The notes: generated by a model not told the origin, from the sequence alone. DNA of 64,000 nucleotides from Ophiosphaerella korrae (GCA_028456385.1 JALNQF010000056.1:1-64000); one strand, 5' to 3'. Positions 33,139 to 44,911 are shown, counted from the first letter of the stretch. Program-made: numbers and translations.

Positions 33139-34834
33139 TTACAAAGTATACTCCGCCCCCTTGCCAAACAGCAAATGCGGCTTACGTTGCGCCAAGTCCA
33201 ACACTACTCCCGCAAACATCGAATTGGCCCAAGCGAACCAAGAGCGGGTGAATTGACCGGTATTCACGTCGATGCTTTCATGAATCAGTCCATTTCGACT
33301 TACATTCTTGACAGCCTCCAAGCACGTGCTGATCTCTGCATCGTCGTCGCTTGTTGTTAATTGAATTAACTTGCTCATAGGCCAAGCGTTCTGTAGGCCG
33401 ATGTGCGGGCCGCCAATCCCTGCAAAGTCGTCGCCGGTCAGGAAGTACGGGTTGCCTTGTTTGGAGAGGATCATGGCGCGCGTGTTGCGGTAGGTGGGGT
33501 CTGATGCGGGGACGAAGCCGAGGAGAGGGAGGGAAAGGAGTGACGGGAGGTTTGCGTCGTCCATGAGGATGTGGGAGCCGTAGCCGTCGACTTCGAAGGC
33601 GAAGACGGGGCCCCATTTTGCGTGCGTGACGACACCGTGGGTGAGCACCGCAGTGCGGATCGATTCGCTCCATTTGCGGAGCGTGGCCGCGATGTGGGAT
33701 TTCCCTGAGGCGGCGAGCATGGTTGCGGTGCGGTCGAGTTCGACGGACATCATGGCGTTGGCGGGGATCAGAAAGCCGAGGATAGTGGCATCATCGCTAG
33801 GGCGAAATGCGCTGCGAATGAGGCCAGTGTCACTCGCGAGCGGGTTGCCGATGCCTTTGAGGCCGAGGGTTTCGGTGCCGGTGTTGGTTTGGCGCTGGAA
33901 GGTATATTCGTTTCCTTGGTAGGCGCCAGTTTTGGCGTTGAAGGTGCCCTTGGATTGCTCTGTGAGGACTTGGAGGAGCGCGTCGAGTGCGAGGAACCAG
34001 CGACTGTTGAGGAATTCCGTAGAGCCTGTGTGATTGTAAAATTGGTTCGATAGGGAGAGGAAGTGTGCGAGTGAGTCCAGCTCGTATTTACACTCAAAGA
34101 CAAAGGATTCCTCGTAGGCGGGGTGAACGGTGTCGCCATCACCTTGAAAAGTAGGTTTTAATCCTGAAAAAGGTGGGGGCTGAAAGGCATTGCAGTATGG
34201 AGCAACGATTATATATTCAGCCTGAGTGAGAATAGCTCCATATATGAGTTGATAGATCGCCTTGTCTTTCTTTGCCAGCAGTTGATATGGAGCTAGCTGG
34301 TTACTCGAATCTCGAATCCATTCAGCGTTAATATCACCAGTAACGATAAAACTTTGTGGGCCTTTCCAAGCACTATTGTCCTTGTCCCAACTCTTTTTGG
34401 ACTTGTGCTTGTTTCCATCGCTAACATGCCATCGGACAGTGGTATCCAGCGTATTGGGAAATGCGTTTTCAAAGAGACGAGCCAAATCCTTATCGACTAG
34501 TTTCTCGTTCATCGATTTGATCACTTGCTCGACGAGAGGAGATTCAAAAGTACGGCAATACTTGGACGGTCTCTGGAACGGCAGTGCAAGCGGACCACTG
34601 CTGTACGGTCGACTGATAAAACAATCAGTAACTAGAGTGACCTTCTCAAGCCATAGTACAAACATACTGCTGTCGCATAGCATAGTTTTTGTAGTCTGGA
34701 CATGCTGCTTTGTATTTGAGCGGATCAATGGCTGGCTTCATAGGCTCTTGCTCGACGCCATTGTAGGCATCGGCAGACACAGAAGCCAAGGAAAGCAATG
34801 CGCCTGCGATGGTAGAAAATAAAAGCGATCTCAT
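33139..34834 (-). CDS. Secreted GH125 exo-alpha-1,6-mannosidase (Mug157/DUF1237 family)
   Basis: Two exons: 34834-34668 and 34612-33139 (55-nt intron, GTATGT..CAG). The product is 546 aa. Residues 1-23 (MRSLLFSTIAGALLSLASV..) are a signal peptide, so the enzyme enters the secretory pathway. The catalytic region shows the family blocks 'FIVTGDINAEWIRDSSNQL' (with the conserved D-x-x-x-x-W-x-R-D-S), 'ESFVFECKYELDSL', 'YTFQRQTNT', 'TGLIRSAFRPSDDA' and 'TGDDFAGIGGPHIG'. GH125 enzymes remove non-reducing alpha-1,6-linked mannose from fungal glycans. A decayed partial copy lies 1.6 kb downstream. The gene is divergent from CLP1, sharing a 462-bp region. Confidence 0.93.
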
Positions 34835-35296
34835 AGTGTTTTAGAAGCTACACTGGCTGTGTTGTAGATGAAAGAGTGCAGTGCGATAGAAGAATAAAAA
34901 ATCGACTCTCATAAATCTTAGATGTGGGCGATGCGAGCATGAACAGGAAATGCTCACACTGAAGACTGAACAGATGTCGGGGTTAGAGTGCCGTCAAAGA
35001 GATACAACCGCCCCACCAATGAAGGCGCATTGCCGCCGCCGGAGGTCCGTGCTCAAGCTTCAAAGACGCTCTTTCTTCCATGCCAACATTCTCTGCTTCC
35101 TCATCCACCGCTCGCCTTATGTCACCGACATATTACTACAATTCGCTAGTCGTATGTGATTAATACTCTATTTACACGCGCCTGACACCATCTACTTGCT
35201 CGCGCTATTTGCAGGCTCCATACATCCTTGGTATCTTGCGCGCGGCTAGGCGCATCAGTCTACTATCCCAAGCAACTCATTATAAGGACACCCAAC
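34835..35296. promoter_or_regulatory. Divergent intergenic region (GH125 / CLP1)
   Basis: This 462-bp region must hold both promoters. No specific site recognised. The upstream frame extension of CLP1 (from 35228) lacks an ATG. Confidence 0.5.
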
Positions 35297-36949
35297 ATGA
35301 TTGCTCTTCCCGGTCTCAACTTGGCCTCACAGCCCGCCGAACCTCTCAATGTCCCTATTGCGACTATTGCACGAACACAAGATCTCGCCGCAAACACGGA
35401 ATATCGCTTCGAGGTGGATTTCTCCCGAACCCTTACCGTAAAACTCCAGTCAGGCACTGCAGAGTTCTTCGGTACCGAGCTGGCCCCTTCCACAACCTAC
35501 AGCTTCCAAGGCACAAAGGGCGCAATCTTCACATGGCATGGTTGCAGGCTTGAGATTGATGGCCAGGTCGAGTCAGATTACGTCGCCGAAGAGACGCCCA
35601 TGATGAGCTATGCGAACCTGCACTTTGCCCTGGAACAATTAAGAGACAGGAGTGTATCAAGCGGAGGCGCTGAGATGGGTCCTAGGGTGTTGGTCGTGGG
35701 GCCTGAAAACTCCGGCAAGACCTCGCTAGTCAAGATAATAACGTCCTATGCGGCCAAAATGGGAAGACAACCTATGCTTGTTAACCTAGACCCTAGACAA
35801 GGCATGCTCAGCGTACCAGGCTCCCTGTCTGCCGCTGCATACTCGTCCATAGTGGACATCGAGGAGGGATGGGGCAGCAGTCCCATTTCAGGACCCAGCC
35901 CCATACCCGTCAAAATGCCTCTAGTGTATCATTATGGACTCAAGGATCCAGAGGAAGGTAAAGTCTTCAAGCCGCTCGTGACTCGGATGGCACTAGCTGT
36001 CATCAGTCGATTAGAGGAGGACAAGTTGAGCAAGCAAGCTGGCTTCATTATCGATAGCTCGGGCGCCATCAGCCAAGGGAGGAATGGCGTCTACGAGAAC
36101 ATAGAGCATATTGTTTCTGAATTCTCTGGTGCGTGTGATGTCTTGCTTTACCCTGTTCAGCATTACCCTTCCTCAATTATATTTGCCTTCAATTCCTCGT
36201 GCATAACGCACAGCTATGAGTCCTCACAAGAATATATATTCATTCAGCTACAGCTCCTTCACTATTTCAGCGCGTGGTTTTGTACAAAAATTTGCAAGTT
36301 GAGCTAACACAATCACAGTAAATGTCCTCGTCGCACTAGGCTCCGAGCGCCTCTATTCAGACCTCACCCGCAAATTCGCCAATCGCGACCCCTCAGAAGC
36401 CGTCAACGTGATCCGCCTGGATAAATCCGGCGGCTGTGTCGACCGGTCAGAAGAGTACATGAAGGCGTTGCGCCATGCCCAGGTCCGAGAGTACTTCTTT
36501 GGCCATGGCGAAAACACCCTGGCGCCCAGCAGTCAAACATGCGACCTCAGCGACCTAAACGTGTTCCAGATCACCGAACGTTAGTAAATGGCTACCTTTG
36601 ACTATATCATACAAGCTAACCATCGACACCAACAGCAAACGACACCTCGTCCTTCCGCTCCGGCGACTACGACGAATACGACCCAACGGCCATCTCGTCT
36701 TCAGCAATCTATACACGCGTTACGCCCTCTCCTGCGCTCCAAGATTCAATATTAGCCATTACTACCGCCTCGCCTACGGATCCGCATGAAGTGATCCGCG
36801 ACTCGAGTATAAGGGGATATATCTACGTTGCTGATATCGACGAAGCGAAGAAGAAGGTCAGACTACTGAGTCCACAGCCAGGCATGATTCCGGGGAGTGC
36901 AATGGTGCTGGGCAGTTGGCCTGAGGATGTACCTGGGTTAGTTGGGTAG
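35297..36949 (+). CDS. CLP1: Clp1, mRNA 3'-end cleavage factor subunit with polynucleotide-kinase fold
   Basis: Three exons: 35297-36128, 36319-36579 and 36636-36949 (introns of 190 and 56 nt; the first is long for this window). The product is 468 aa, typical for Clp1. The N-terminal beta domain (EYRFEVDFSRTLTVKLQSGTAEFFGTEL) is followed by the P-loop GPENSGKTS (about residues 135-143), then 'VNLDPRQGMLSVPGSLSAA' (Walker-like/lid region) and 'GFIIDSSGAIS'. The C-terminal domain ends 'GYIYVADIDEAKKKVRLLSPQPG'. Clp1 bridges Pcf11 and the rest of cleavage factor IA in nuclear pre-mRNA 3' processing. In fungi it binds ATP but is generally regarded as catalytically inactive. Frame and family similarity run cleanly across both junctions. 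Confidence 0.93.
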
Positions 36950-37199
36950 TATCAAACCAGGTGTGGGAGAGCTGGATTTAGGAGGAAGAAAGCAGTGATG
37001 GGATGATATTTCAAAGAAAATTGGTTGGTGCAAGAGAAGGACAATATAAACTCGGCGTTGTATTGATGATGAATATTGGGCATTGGCGATGGTGGTACTA
37101 CCAAAAGGCAGGCGGATGTCCTGTATAGGGGTATATCGCATTGATCTATATATGCCAATATTCCACTAATGATATACAAGCTCAATTGGTTTACCAGAA

Positions 37200-38286
37200 T
37201 TATTCTTCCGCAGCTTCGACTTCCTTTTCTGTCTTGTCGAGAAGCTGCTTCAATATGCTGGCCGTACTTCGCATTCCCTTCAGTGCGTTCTCGTCTGGGC
37301 CCTTGCCGGATTGCCATGTCGCATGGGCAAAGTCGATCAACTTGACAGCTGCCAGTTTAGGCTCGTTGTCATCATCGTCGTCCTCTCCTTCTGGACGCAC
37401 CGAGCGCAGAATCTGCTTCGTTCTGGCGTATTCGTCCACATCGCCCTCGTAAACCAGGAGTATACTCGCGCTATACATTCTGCTTTCCTTCTTCTCAAAG
37501 ACATCGATTATGTCTTTGACTTCGCCGAGGAAAAAGGCGAGAACCTCTCTTGCTCGTTCAAGCTCGGCCTGCGACTTGCTGCCAGGGAAGATGTAGGCGT
37601 TGAACCCTTCTTCCACGTCCTGGGCGCTGAATTTGCGACCATACATTTTGTTAAAACCCCAATAATCACCTTCGCTATCTTGTTCGATGAACTCTTTGAG
37701 ATCCTCGGGCACGTCAGCTACTGCTGGCGTGCCCTTGTACGTCCTCATGCCTGCAATTCTGAAACCAAGGCTGCTGCTCGTTGTTTGTGCGCTCACTGCA
37801 TCCAGCCGTGCTCTCTTCTCTGGCTTGGAGGCTTCGTCCCATAGTTGCGCACCAAGCTTCAAGTCCAAAATGTTAGGCTTCTTGAAACCATGTGTGATGT
37901 TCTCAAGTACAATGTGGAGCTCTGTAGCCAGCTTCTTGCCATGTAGGCGTTCAACGTTGCCATCAGCTGTTTCTATTGTGCCACTCTCAACAGCTTTATC
38001 GCTAGTCTGGTCGGCGGAGAGGGTCAGCTGGCCCATAAAGGTGGGCAGATGAGGAAGAAGGTCCGGATGCGACGCTGCCACTGATTCATAGAACTCGACT
38101 TCAGCGGCAGTACATGGTTTGACAACTACAGCGCCGGATGGGTCGCTGAGAACGCCATCGCTGGTTTGTATTAGCGCTTGTCCTATCTGAATCTTAACGA
38201 TGCTTAGCTAGAGTGAGCACATACTGGCCAGCGGCCGCATTCCCAAAGCTTTGCAGCTTAGAGGGGTCAAACTTCTTAGTAGACAT
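37200..38286 (-). CDS. Inositol polyphosphate multikinase (Arg82/IPK family)
   Basis: Two exons: 38286-38225 and 38160-37200 (64-nt intron). The product is 340 aa, in the Arg82/IPMK size range. Exon 1 gives a short N-terminus, and exon 2 begins DGVLSDPSGAVVVKPC. The family signature PxxxDxKxG is present as PNILDLKLG (about residue 112). The C-terminal kinase motif 'VKLIDFAHATW' supplies the metal-binding D (the I-D-F motif), and 'SASILLVYEGD' matches the SSLL region. An acidic Asp-rich insert lies before the IDF motif. The enzyme phosphorylates soluble inositol phosphates (Ins(1,4,5)P3 to InsP4/InsP5) and has a nuclear regulatory role in yeast. A MITE-like element starts 140 bp upstream of its ATG. 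Confidence 0.9.
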
Positions 38287-38425
38287 ATTGCTGTGCAATG
38301 ATAAAGTCGGGCCTATCACCAGAGATCTTAGGTTGCGTATAAGCGGCCAATCTGCAGAGGGTAAAGCGAGCGGTGCGTTGGCTCAAGGCTGAGGGTATGA
38401 GTACGTAAGTACCCTGCCACCCCGC

Positions 38426-38600
38426 CTCTCAGTCAACCAGAAAAGTGGTACGTTGGCCACTTGGAATACAGCACTCGGAAGATAATTAGCTACCTAGAAA
38501 CATTTTTCGTATATCTATAAGTATAGATACAGTAACCTAGCATTCTTAGTAAAATTATATCACAGTATATTATCTGTTGTATGCGTCAAGCATGAATATC
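38426..38600. mobile_element. MITE-like element, copy 2 (right end lost)
   Basis: The left end CTCTCAGTCAACCAGAAAAG matches copies 1 and 3. The interior shares the AGAAACATTTTT, TATAAGTATAG and CAGTATATTATCTGTTG blocks with copy 3. Similarity fades at about 38600 and the right inverted repeat is not visible. It lies between the divergent starts of the inositol kinase (38286) and the La/Arb1 gene (38977). Confidence 0.65.
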
Positions 38601-38976
38601 GGAAGCCTGCCGTCCATTGCCGGCTCCATGTCAGGGTCCAAGCGAGTCAGTTCTCACGTCAAAGGGGGTGCGTTATGACTCATTTTTATATCTGACCTCG
38701 TGTAATCTTGCCTGCCTTGCTTTTGATCTTTGGATTATAGGAATATGTTTTCGCTTGAGGAAATTACGACCCAGTTCTTAAAAAAGGAAGGAGGTGAAAG
38801 ATTGTTGCAACCGCCGCATTTATGCAACTGGCCACCTTCACCAGCATAGAACTGCAAACGCAGTGACTTGTTTGCTGCCTTTTTAGACCCACCATCTTCC
38901 TCACTACGGACCTTCTGCTTTTCTTATCTTCAACAACGTCAGTACGCTGTTCCTTACAGGTACTCTTACAACGATT
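38601..38976. promoter_or_regulatory. Upstream region of the La/Arb1 gene
   Basis: About 376 bp with no ORF. Presumably promoter and leader. No specific site recognised. Confidence 0.4.
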
Positions 38977-40839
38977 ATGGATGAAGCAACTTCGGCTGTG
39001 AATGACCCTGTCAACGCTTTGTCAACTCCAGCACCTGACAAAGACGATCATCCTGAAGGAGCCGAAATTCGTCGACAGGTAGGCTTCGTTGGCTGACATT
39101 GCTCTGAACTATACTAACCCCACCAAGGTCGAATACTATTTCTCCGACGAGAATCTCCCGACTGACGTTCACTTGCTCCAACTTTGCGGTGGCTGTAATA
39201 ATGAGCCCGTCTCCATTAGTCTAATCTGTAGGTTCAAGAGGATGAGAGGTTTCAAACCCAAAAGCCTGGTCGTCAAAGCTCTCCGCAAGAGCACATTCCT
39301 CGAGGTCTCGGTAGATGGCAAGACGATTAAGCGTAAGATACCTCTCCGAGGTAAGTGCGCCCTAGACCTGGATTTCTACGAAAATGATGATATCGCCCAC
39401 GACCCAAGTCTACCCAAACGTAAGCCTACAGTATTTCCTATCTCACAACCTCCACGAAAGGATATCCCTCCTGGCATGACGAAGAACATGATGAAGCCTA
39501 CTGGGTTTGAGGACGCGTTTGTAGAGGCGCCTATCACACCTGCAGAAGCTGAAGAGGAAGAGGCTATCTATGGCGTTGAGAGGCCCTTAGTCGAACGAAT
39601 TGAAATTGCTATTCAGTGCTTCAAACAAAAGCGAAAAATGCATCAAATGTATGCACAGTTCTTCACCAAGTTCATGCTCTTTGGAGGCGTACAGGATTGT
39701 CCGCGTATGCATCAGGGCATCACACAGCAGGAGATTGCTGAGATGGATAAGGAGGGCAGGGCCAGAGCCATGGCTACTCACAACATTCCCTGGGATCGCT
39801 TGGATAAGAGCTATTGGACCGTCGACTTTGCTGCTATTGCAAAGGCCTTCCTGTGAGTCTCTAACAGTACCATAAACACAAATAAGTCTCATACTAATAT
39901 TACAGCTCGTCATGGTTACCTGCGCATTTCGGCAGCGGCCCAGAAACAGTCAAGAACGCCTGCCAGGTTTTGACTTCATTTTATAACTATCTACGCTACC
40001 ACAACGTCTGTCCCGAATACGACAGTCAAATTGAAGAAGCTTTGAAGACAACTGCTATAGCCAGACAAGAATTACCAAAGATCAATGCAGCAGGCCTGGC
40101 ACTTCCTGGAGACTTCAACACGTCGGCCAGTGTCATCTTCGGCGGCGCACAAGCTGGGCTGTATGCGTTTGATAGATCTTGGGCAGAAGAGTCACAGAAA
40201 GATGGTATCGCAGTCGACAACCTTGGCATCCAGAAAGAGGTGGCGAGGATCAAGTTCACAACAGGGGTTGCGCTCCTAGGCTCAGACGAACAATACAACA
40301 AGTTAGAGTCAAACTGTATGGAAATTCTTGAGCGAGTATGCACAAATCTGGAAGTTGTCGACATTCAGCTACCGACTGAGTCGATTAAATTATCGTACGA
40401 AGAAGAAAGCAAATTGCTCGAACACAAGCTTGCTAAACTCGAGCCGCTGGGAAAGCTCATTTGTAAGCCCTGGTTCCCCGACGACTATGAGGAGTGGGAT
40501 CTTCCGAGAGACAAATACCCCGATGGGAAGCCTCATAGAGCAGATGAAGCTCGCGAATATGAGTATTGGGTAGAGGAGAGTGTCCTTGAAAAGTGCTTTG
40601 TGGGCATGAAGATGGGTGCGAGAATCTTGATCATCAGTGGCGGGCTGATGGTTCTGGATGAGGTTACCGAGATTATGTGTAGCTTCTTCACCTGGCTCCC
40701 TAACGAGCTGTGGATGGAGAATAGGCTAAAGGAGTTGAAGTGGCTACGGAAGGGTCTCCCAGGAGCAGAGGAGCCTGCCACTGAGCAAGACCAGCAAAAG
40801 GATGGAGAAGAGAAGTCTGACGGCGAGTCGACTTGGTGA
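38977..40839 (+). CDS. La-motif/Arb1 fusion: Argonaute siRNA chaperone (ARC) subunit Arb1 with N-terminal La RNA-binding motif
   Basis: Exons 38977-39078, 39128-39350, 39432-39852 and 39906-40839. The intron at 39351-39431 (81 nt, GTAAGT..CAG) is in frame, so retention also gives an open protein: 559 aa spliced, 586 aa retained. Residues about 30-105 are a full La motif ('VEYYFSDENLPTD', 'FKRMRGFKPKSLVVKALRKS', 'FLEV'). The normal La RRMs do not follow. Instead the same frame continues with Arb1: 'TGFEDAFVEAPITPAEAEEE', 'ERIEIAIQCFKQKRK', 'WTVDFAAIAKAFLSSWLP', 'SFYNYLRYHNVCPEY', 'LPGDFNTSASVIFGG'. In fission yeast Arb1, with Arb2, holds Argonaute loaded with duplex siRNA and supports heterochromatin. 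The exon 1/2 junction (49-nt intron) falls just before VEYYFSD. The fusion is seen directly; its function is inferred. Confidence 0.85.
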
Positions 40840-41836
40840 GGCTGGGGATGATACCTAGGCTTCTATACATGGAAACGGTAGGATGTGCACGTTTACACGT
40901 AAGCTCTATTTGCTCATTGTAGTCGTTGACTCTTACACAATCGACAGGAACCGTATGTAATCTATCGAACTTCGTTTCCTCATCTCTCTCTCTTGTGAAT
41001 CCTCATTGTTCGAAATTGGTGACGAAAGTTAGGCTGCGTTTCTACGATGTACCAGCCCCGTTTGATCAACGACTGTGCTCTGTAATTGTGCGCCTCACCC
41101 CTTACCAAAGTCTACAGGGATGCAACACAAGCTCCACTAATAAACTGCCCCAGCGTGTAGATAGGCATCTTTTTCACCACTCGCACGGCGTCGGTATTGC
41201 GCACAAACTACAGCCCGGTTTGGGTCGGCGCCAACCATGGCCTTGAACGTTGTCTGGCGTCGCCAAGGCTTGGATGCTGCGAATCAGCCGTCGCCGTTGG
41301 TGCGTGTGCGTGAGGCCAAGACGCCACGTGATACCTGCCACGGATCTGTGTGTTGAGTCGCTGCCAGCTTCCGGCTTGCCGTCTAACCTTTGCCCCTTGT
41401 GCTGCCTTGATGGCGAGGACATTGCATAACTAACACAGTCGGACATTTGCGCCTATTTGCAATTGAGCACATGGCAGATCACCAAGTGCCGTGGCACACC
41501 GAGCGCTGAGTTGGGCTTTGATGGTTGCGTAACCTGCCGCTGAGGGAGAGGTTCAATGGTAGCTCCGCCCGCGCTCAAGGACTGCCAAGCATCTTATTTT
41601 CTTGGGTAGCGGAGCACATAAGTAAAACTAGTTGCCGCAGTCCGCCTTAGCAATGGTCTTTGCCTCGTTGCTCTCTCTTCCGCCGCTGTCTACTTGTATC
41701 GTAGCATTTCCGCTCCGCGAGAAATGGACGTTGGCCCCGTTGCGTTCTGGCCGTGATCCGTTGAGCGGAACGATTTGGCGTAGCGACGACGAACCGTGAT
41801 AGCGCATAGTTGAGTCGAATAATAACTAGCAGCAAT
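40840..41836. other. Intergenic, about 1 kb, no gene seen
   Basis: This is the 3' flank of the La/Arb1 gene and the promoter of the RTA1 gene. ORFs up to about 106 codons show no family and no splice extension. Confidence 0.5.
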
Positions 41837-42920
41837 ATGGCTAGTTTGATGGAGTTGCCTAAACGGGCACCTACGGGCGTCGGTGAGTATCTCTTTTTGT
41901 CTGCTGCCATCTCACATATTAACGCATATGGCAGCGCACCATCGAATTCTCAACCCATATGTATATGACCCTAGCATACCTCTGGCCATTGTTGGCGCCA
42001 TCTCCTTCATCCTCGTGGGCCTCTACTCCATCTACCAGTACATTCGTCATAGATCATGGTTCTTCTGGGCTACCATTATTGCCCTTGTGATGCTAGCTCT
42101 CGGCCATATATGTCGACTCGTCTCTGCTCTCGATGAGAACAAGGACATGCCATTCCTCGTATCCTGGATCATGATATTACTCGCGCCTTCCTTCCTAGCC
42201 GCAGCGTGCTATACCGCCTTCAGCAGAGTCGTGTGGTTCAGCTGTCCAACCTATGCCCTCGATTTCAAAACCCTCTGGTGTTTCCCACGATGGATTACTC
42301 CTACCTTTGTCATTTTCGATCTCTTCTCCTTCGTCATACAACTCGTTGGCGCAAGCCAAATATCTCGACAATACGACCGTGACAAGTCGCCAGAACGCAC
42401 CATAGAGTCTTCAGAACGCAAAGCATTACCTGGCCGTATTATCTTGATCCTAGGCCTCGTCCTGCAAATGACGTGCTTCATATCCTTCAGCGTCATCTCG
42501 TGCCGCTACTTCTATATCTCACGGGACTGGCGCGCCTTCGATCTGGGCGACATGAAGCTGTGGCGCAAGCTCTCCTACACCATCAACCTGTCATCCATCA
42601 TCATCGCTCTCCGCGCAATCTACCGCACAATGGAGATTCCCCACGACCAAGATTACGGCCTCAAGTATCTCCAGTCCCATGAGTGGTGCTTCTGGGTCTT
42701 CGACGCTGTCCCCATCTTTCTCGTCCTGATTTGTTTCGCAATCTGGCACCCGGGGCACTACCTGCCGAGGACGTACACCAGCCTCGCTCTTGACAAAGGG
42801 CGCGCCATGAAGGAGAAGGATGAGATCAGTTCGATGAATGGGGCTTCAGTCCAGGACGCAGAGCTAAGGAATTTTAGGCCGGAGGATTTTCAGAATGGGG
42901 GAAGTGCCAATAGAGTGTAA
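41837..42920 (+). CDS. RTA1-like seven-transmembrane protein
   Basis: Two exons: 41837-41882 and 41935-42920 (52-nt intron, GTGAGT..CAG). The product is 343 aa. Hydrophobic segments recur at about residues 32-52, 60-82, 100-122, 135-160, 187-210, 225-245 and 260-285, giving seven predicted helices. The family pattern 'YDPSIPLAIVGAISFILVGLYSIYQYIRHRSW' at the N-terminus and 'RAIYRTMEIPHDQDYGLKYLQSHEWCFWVFDAVPIF' in the last third is the classic RTA1 layout (the R-x-x-Y-R-x-x-E motif, then E-x-x-x-Y-x-x-D-x-x-P). The C-tail is charged and cytosolic. RTA1-like proteins are linked to lipid translocation and to resistance to drugs such as 7-aminocholesterol. The specific substrate is unknown. Confidence 0.9.
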
Positions 42921-43425
42921 TGAGGGTGAGCAAAGGCATGATTATGAGCATTGGGATTAAAAAGGTGTTTCTTATTTGATGATACCATAGCATATAGCGG
43001 GGCGGCGTTTTGATATTGTGTTCAATTATAAAGATACCAGCGATGTTTGAGCACATTACCGAGGGATCAAAGTGGCTTCGTAGTCTTCATCAACTCTGCT
43101 CAAATTCATCTCTCCGTATCGCGTTCGTGAACACACATGGATGGTAGGGCGTAGTGGCGCAGTGGTGCTGTCTTACCGTTAGTCTAAATCGATGGGCGTC
43201 CCACAAGGCACACACTAGTTATATGTAGCCTCGGACATGTCCATGTTGTACTACCGTAAATATTGGGCAGCTACATCGAGTCCAAGAGGCTGTGAGCGAA
43301 TGATGGGCGATTTGTGTATCACTGTGCTCGACGCTAGGTATAGACGACGTGACCAGCAACATCATATGTTTGCCTTTGATACTACACAGCCATTGAGTAG
43401 GCTAGGCTGTCGTTTTTCACATCGC
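42921..43425. other. Intergenic between convergent genes
   Basis: About 505 bp, with no coding family. I looked for a tRNA around 43148-43205 (GTGGCGCAGTGGTGCTG is tRNA-like), but no T-arm/B-box follows. Confidence 0.5.
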
Positions 43426-44183
43426 TCAGATATCGGGCTGGTAGTGCATGCGGAACTTCTTGTTCGCCCTGTCCGGTGCTCTCGTCTGGAACTGTTGGCC
43501 GAAGATCTCAAAGACTAATGGCTTTGGCTCATCGTCACCTTCCTTGGCTGGGAGAGGAACATGAAAACGAAATACGGTATGCTCCTTTGGTATCACTGTA
43601 CTCGCCAGTCAGAGACGCAGCGACTTACCGTGTTCAACGAGCCAGACTTACCCTTAAGTACGTTTTTCTTTGTGATGATTTCGAACGTGAACTTAGTGTC
43701 GCGTACTACGATGCCTTCCACACCCACACGGCTTACGCAGCGACTTCTAACCACGGTGACGAGTGCTCCATGCATGTCTGCAGTGGCTAACATCTGCCCG
43801 CTTGAAGCTGGAGTCAGATAAACGGGCCTCTGCGTGTCGTTCACGCCTAGCACCTCGCGCATGTACCCAAGCCATAGGTTATGCAGCGGCTCATATATCG
43901 CATACTTCTGCTGCTCTTTGGGAATCTCGTTCAGACAGAGTTGTCGCTTCAGAGCGGCAGAGAGCGGGCGCGGCTTCTGCTTGTTGGACTTGCGCAACTT
44001 TGCTTTGCGCTCATTGAGGTCGCGACGGCGGACTGCGCGTGCTGAAGGGGTCGGGGATGTTGGGCGGATAGTCAGAGGTCGTTTGAGGATGCGCTCCGTG
44101 TAGTGGGTGGCCGCGGTGTCGGGAGAGAAGGCGCGCTCAAGTAGGGCTTGGCCAAATGGATGGCCTCTTTGGGACTCGGCCAT
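43426..44183 (-). CDS. POP4: RNase P/RNase MRP protein subunit Pop4 (Rpp29)
   Basis: Two exons: 44183-43652 and 43595-43426 (56-nt intron, GTAAGT..CAG). The product is 233 aa. The upstream open frame starts with TTG at 44204, and the first ATG is 44183 (MAESQRGHPFGQALLERAF). An Arg/Lys-rich N-terminal half (RRRDLNERKAKLRKSNKQKP) leads into the conserved Rpp29 fold: 'YEPLHNLWLGYMREVL', 'DMHGALVTVVRSRCVSRVGVEGIVVRDTK' (Sm-like barrel), and across the intron 'VIPKEHTVFRFHVPLP' and the C-terminal 'FQTRAPDRANKKFRMHY'. Pop4 binds the catalytic RNA of RNase P and MRP and helps position the precursor tRNA/rRNA in the nucleus and nucleolus. A second donor (ACGGTAAGT) lies in the intron, but the first keeps family similarity. 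Confidence 0.92.
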
Positions 44184-44911
44184 GATGGTGGGGCCCCACG
44201 TCAAGGGGAGAGTTGGATCGCAAGGCAGTTATCAACTTGTCAGGCGGAATCGAGGTTTGAGCCTAGCCGCAGTTTGTCCACGTTTACCGGAGGAGGCGCA
44301 GATATGATGCGTGAGATAGAGTGACGCGTCCTCCGTAGGTAGACTATGGACTTATACGAAACACGGCTGCCAACGTTGAGCTGAAAGACTGCAAAATATG
44401 TGTGTGAAATGTGAAGCATGGACAACCCAAGCCTGTTGCTTGCTTGCGAGTCATAGACTAGCGTGCTAGATGTGGCTAGCTCCTTCAACTTTTGGCTTCA
44501 CGACTCCCAAATAAAGGATTGCCTTCGTAGCAACATGTAATTATCTGTCTTCTCTTTCGCAGTGTTGTTTCCTAAAACTGCATAGAATATGCGAAAAGAC
44601 GTTATGCGGGGCCCATATTTGTGGCTGAAAGCCACTAAAAACGAATCAATTAGGGCACTGCACGCAGGGTGAATACGAGGCGGCTTCTAGGCCCCAAGAT
44701 CGCGAGACATTCCCACGTGTGGGTTGAGTCTTCCACAGCCTCAATTGATCTGTCGTACTTCGCATTGACCTGCCCTCAAGTTCGAGCCCGATTGCACTTT
44801 GTCAACATGAACTGGACATATTTACATCTTCTCTGATCAACATCCCTTGTTAGTATACTTTAGTCATCGCAACTTTACTCGTCGGGTGTCCTGAAGCGTA
44901 GCTTTTCAGCT
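44184..44911. promoter_or_regulatory. Divergent intergenic region (POP4 / ABCA transporter)
   Basis: This 728-bp region holds both promoters. No gene or specific site recognised. Confidence 0.5.

Noticed and set aside
38977..40839. Two separate genes (a short La gene and an Arb1 gene)
   Set aside because: No stop, start context or polyadenylation gap separates them. The frame is continuous whether or not the 81-nt intron is removed.
43148..43205. A tRNA-like start (GTGGCGCAGTGGTGCTG)
   Set aside because: No B-box (GGTTCGAATCC type), no matching acceptor stem and no T-arm downstream.
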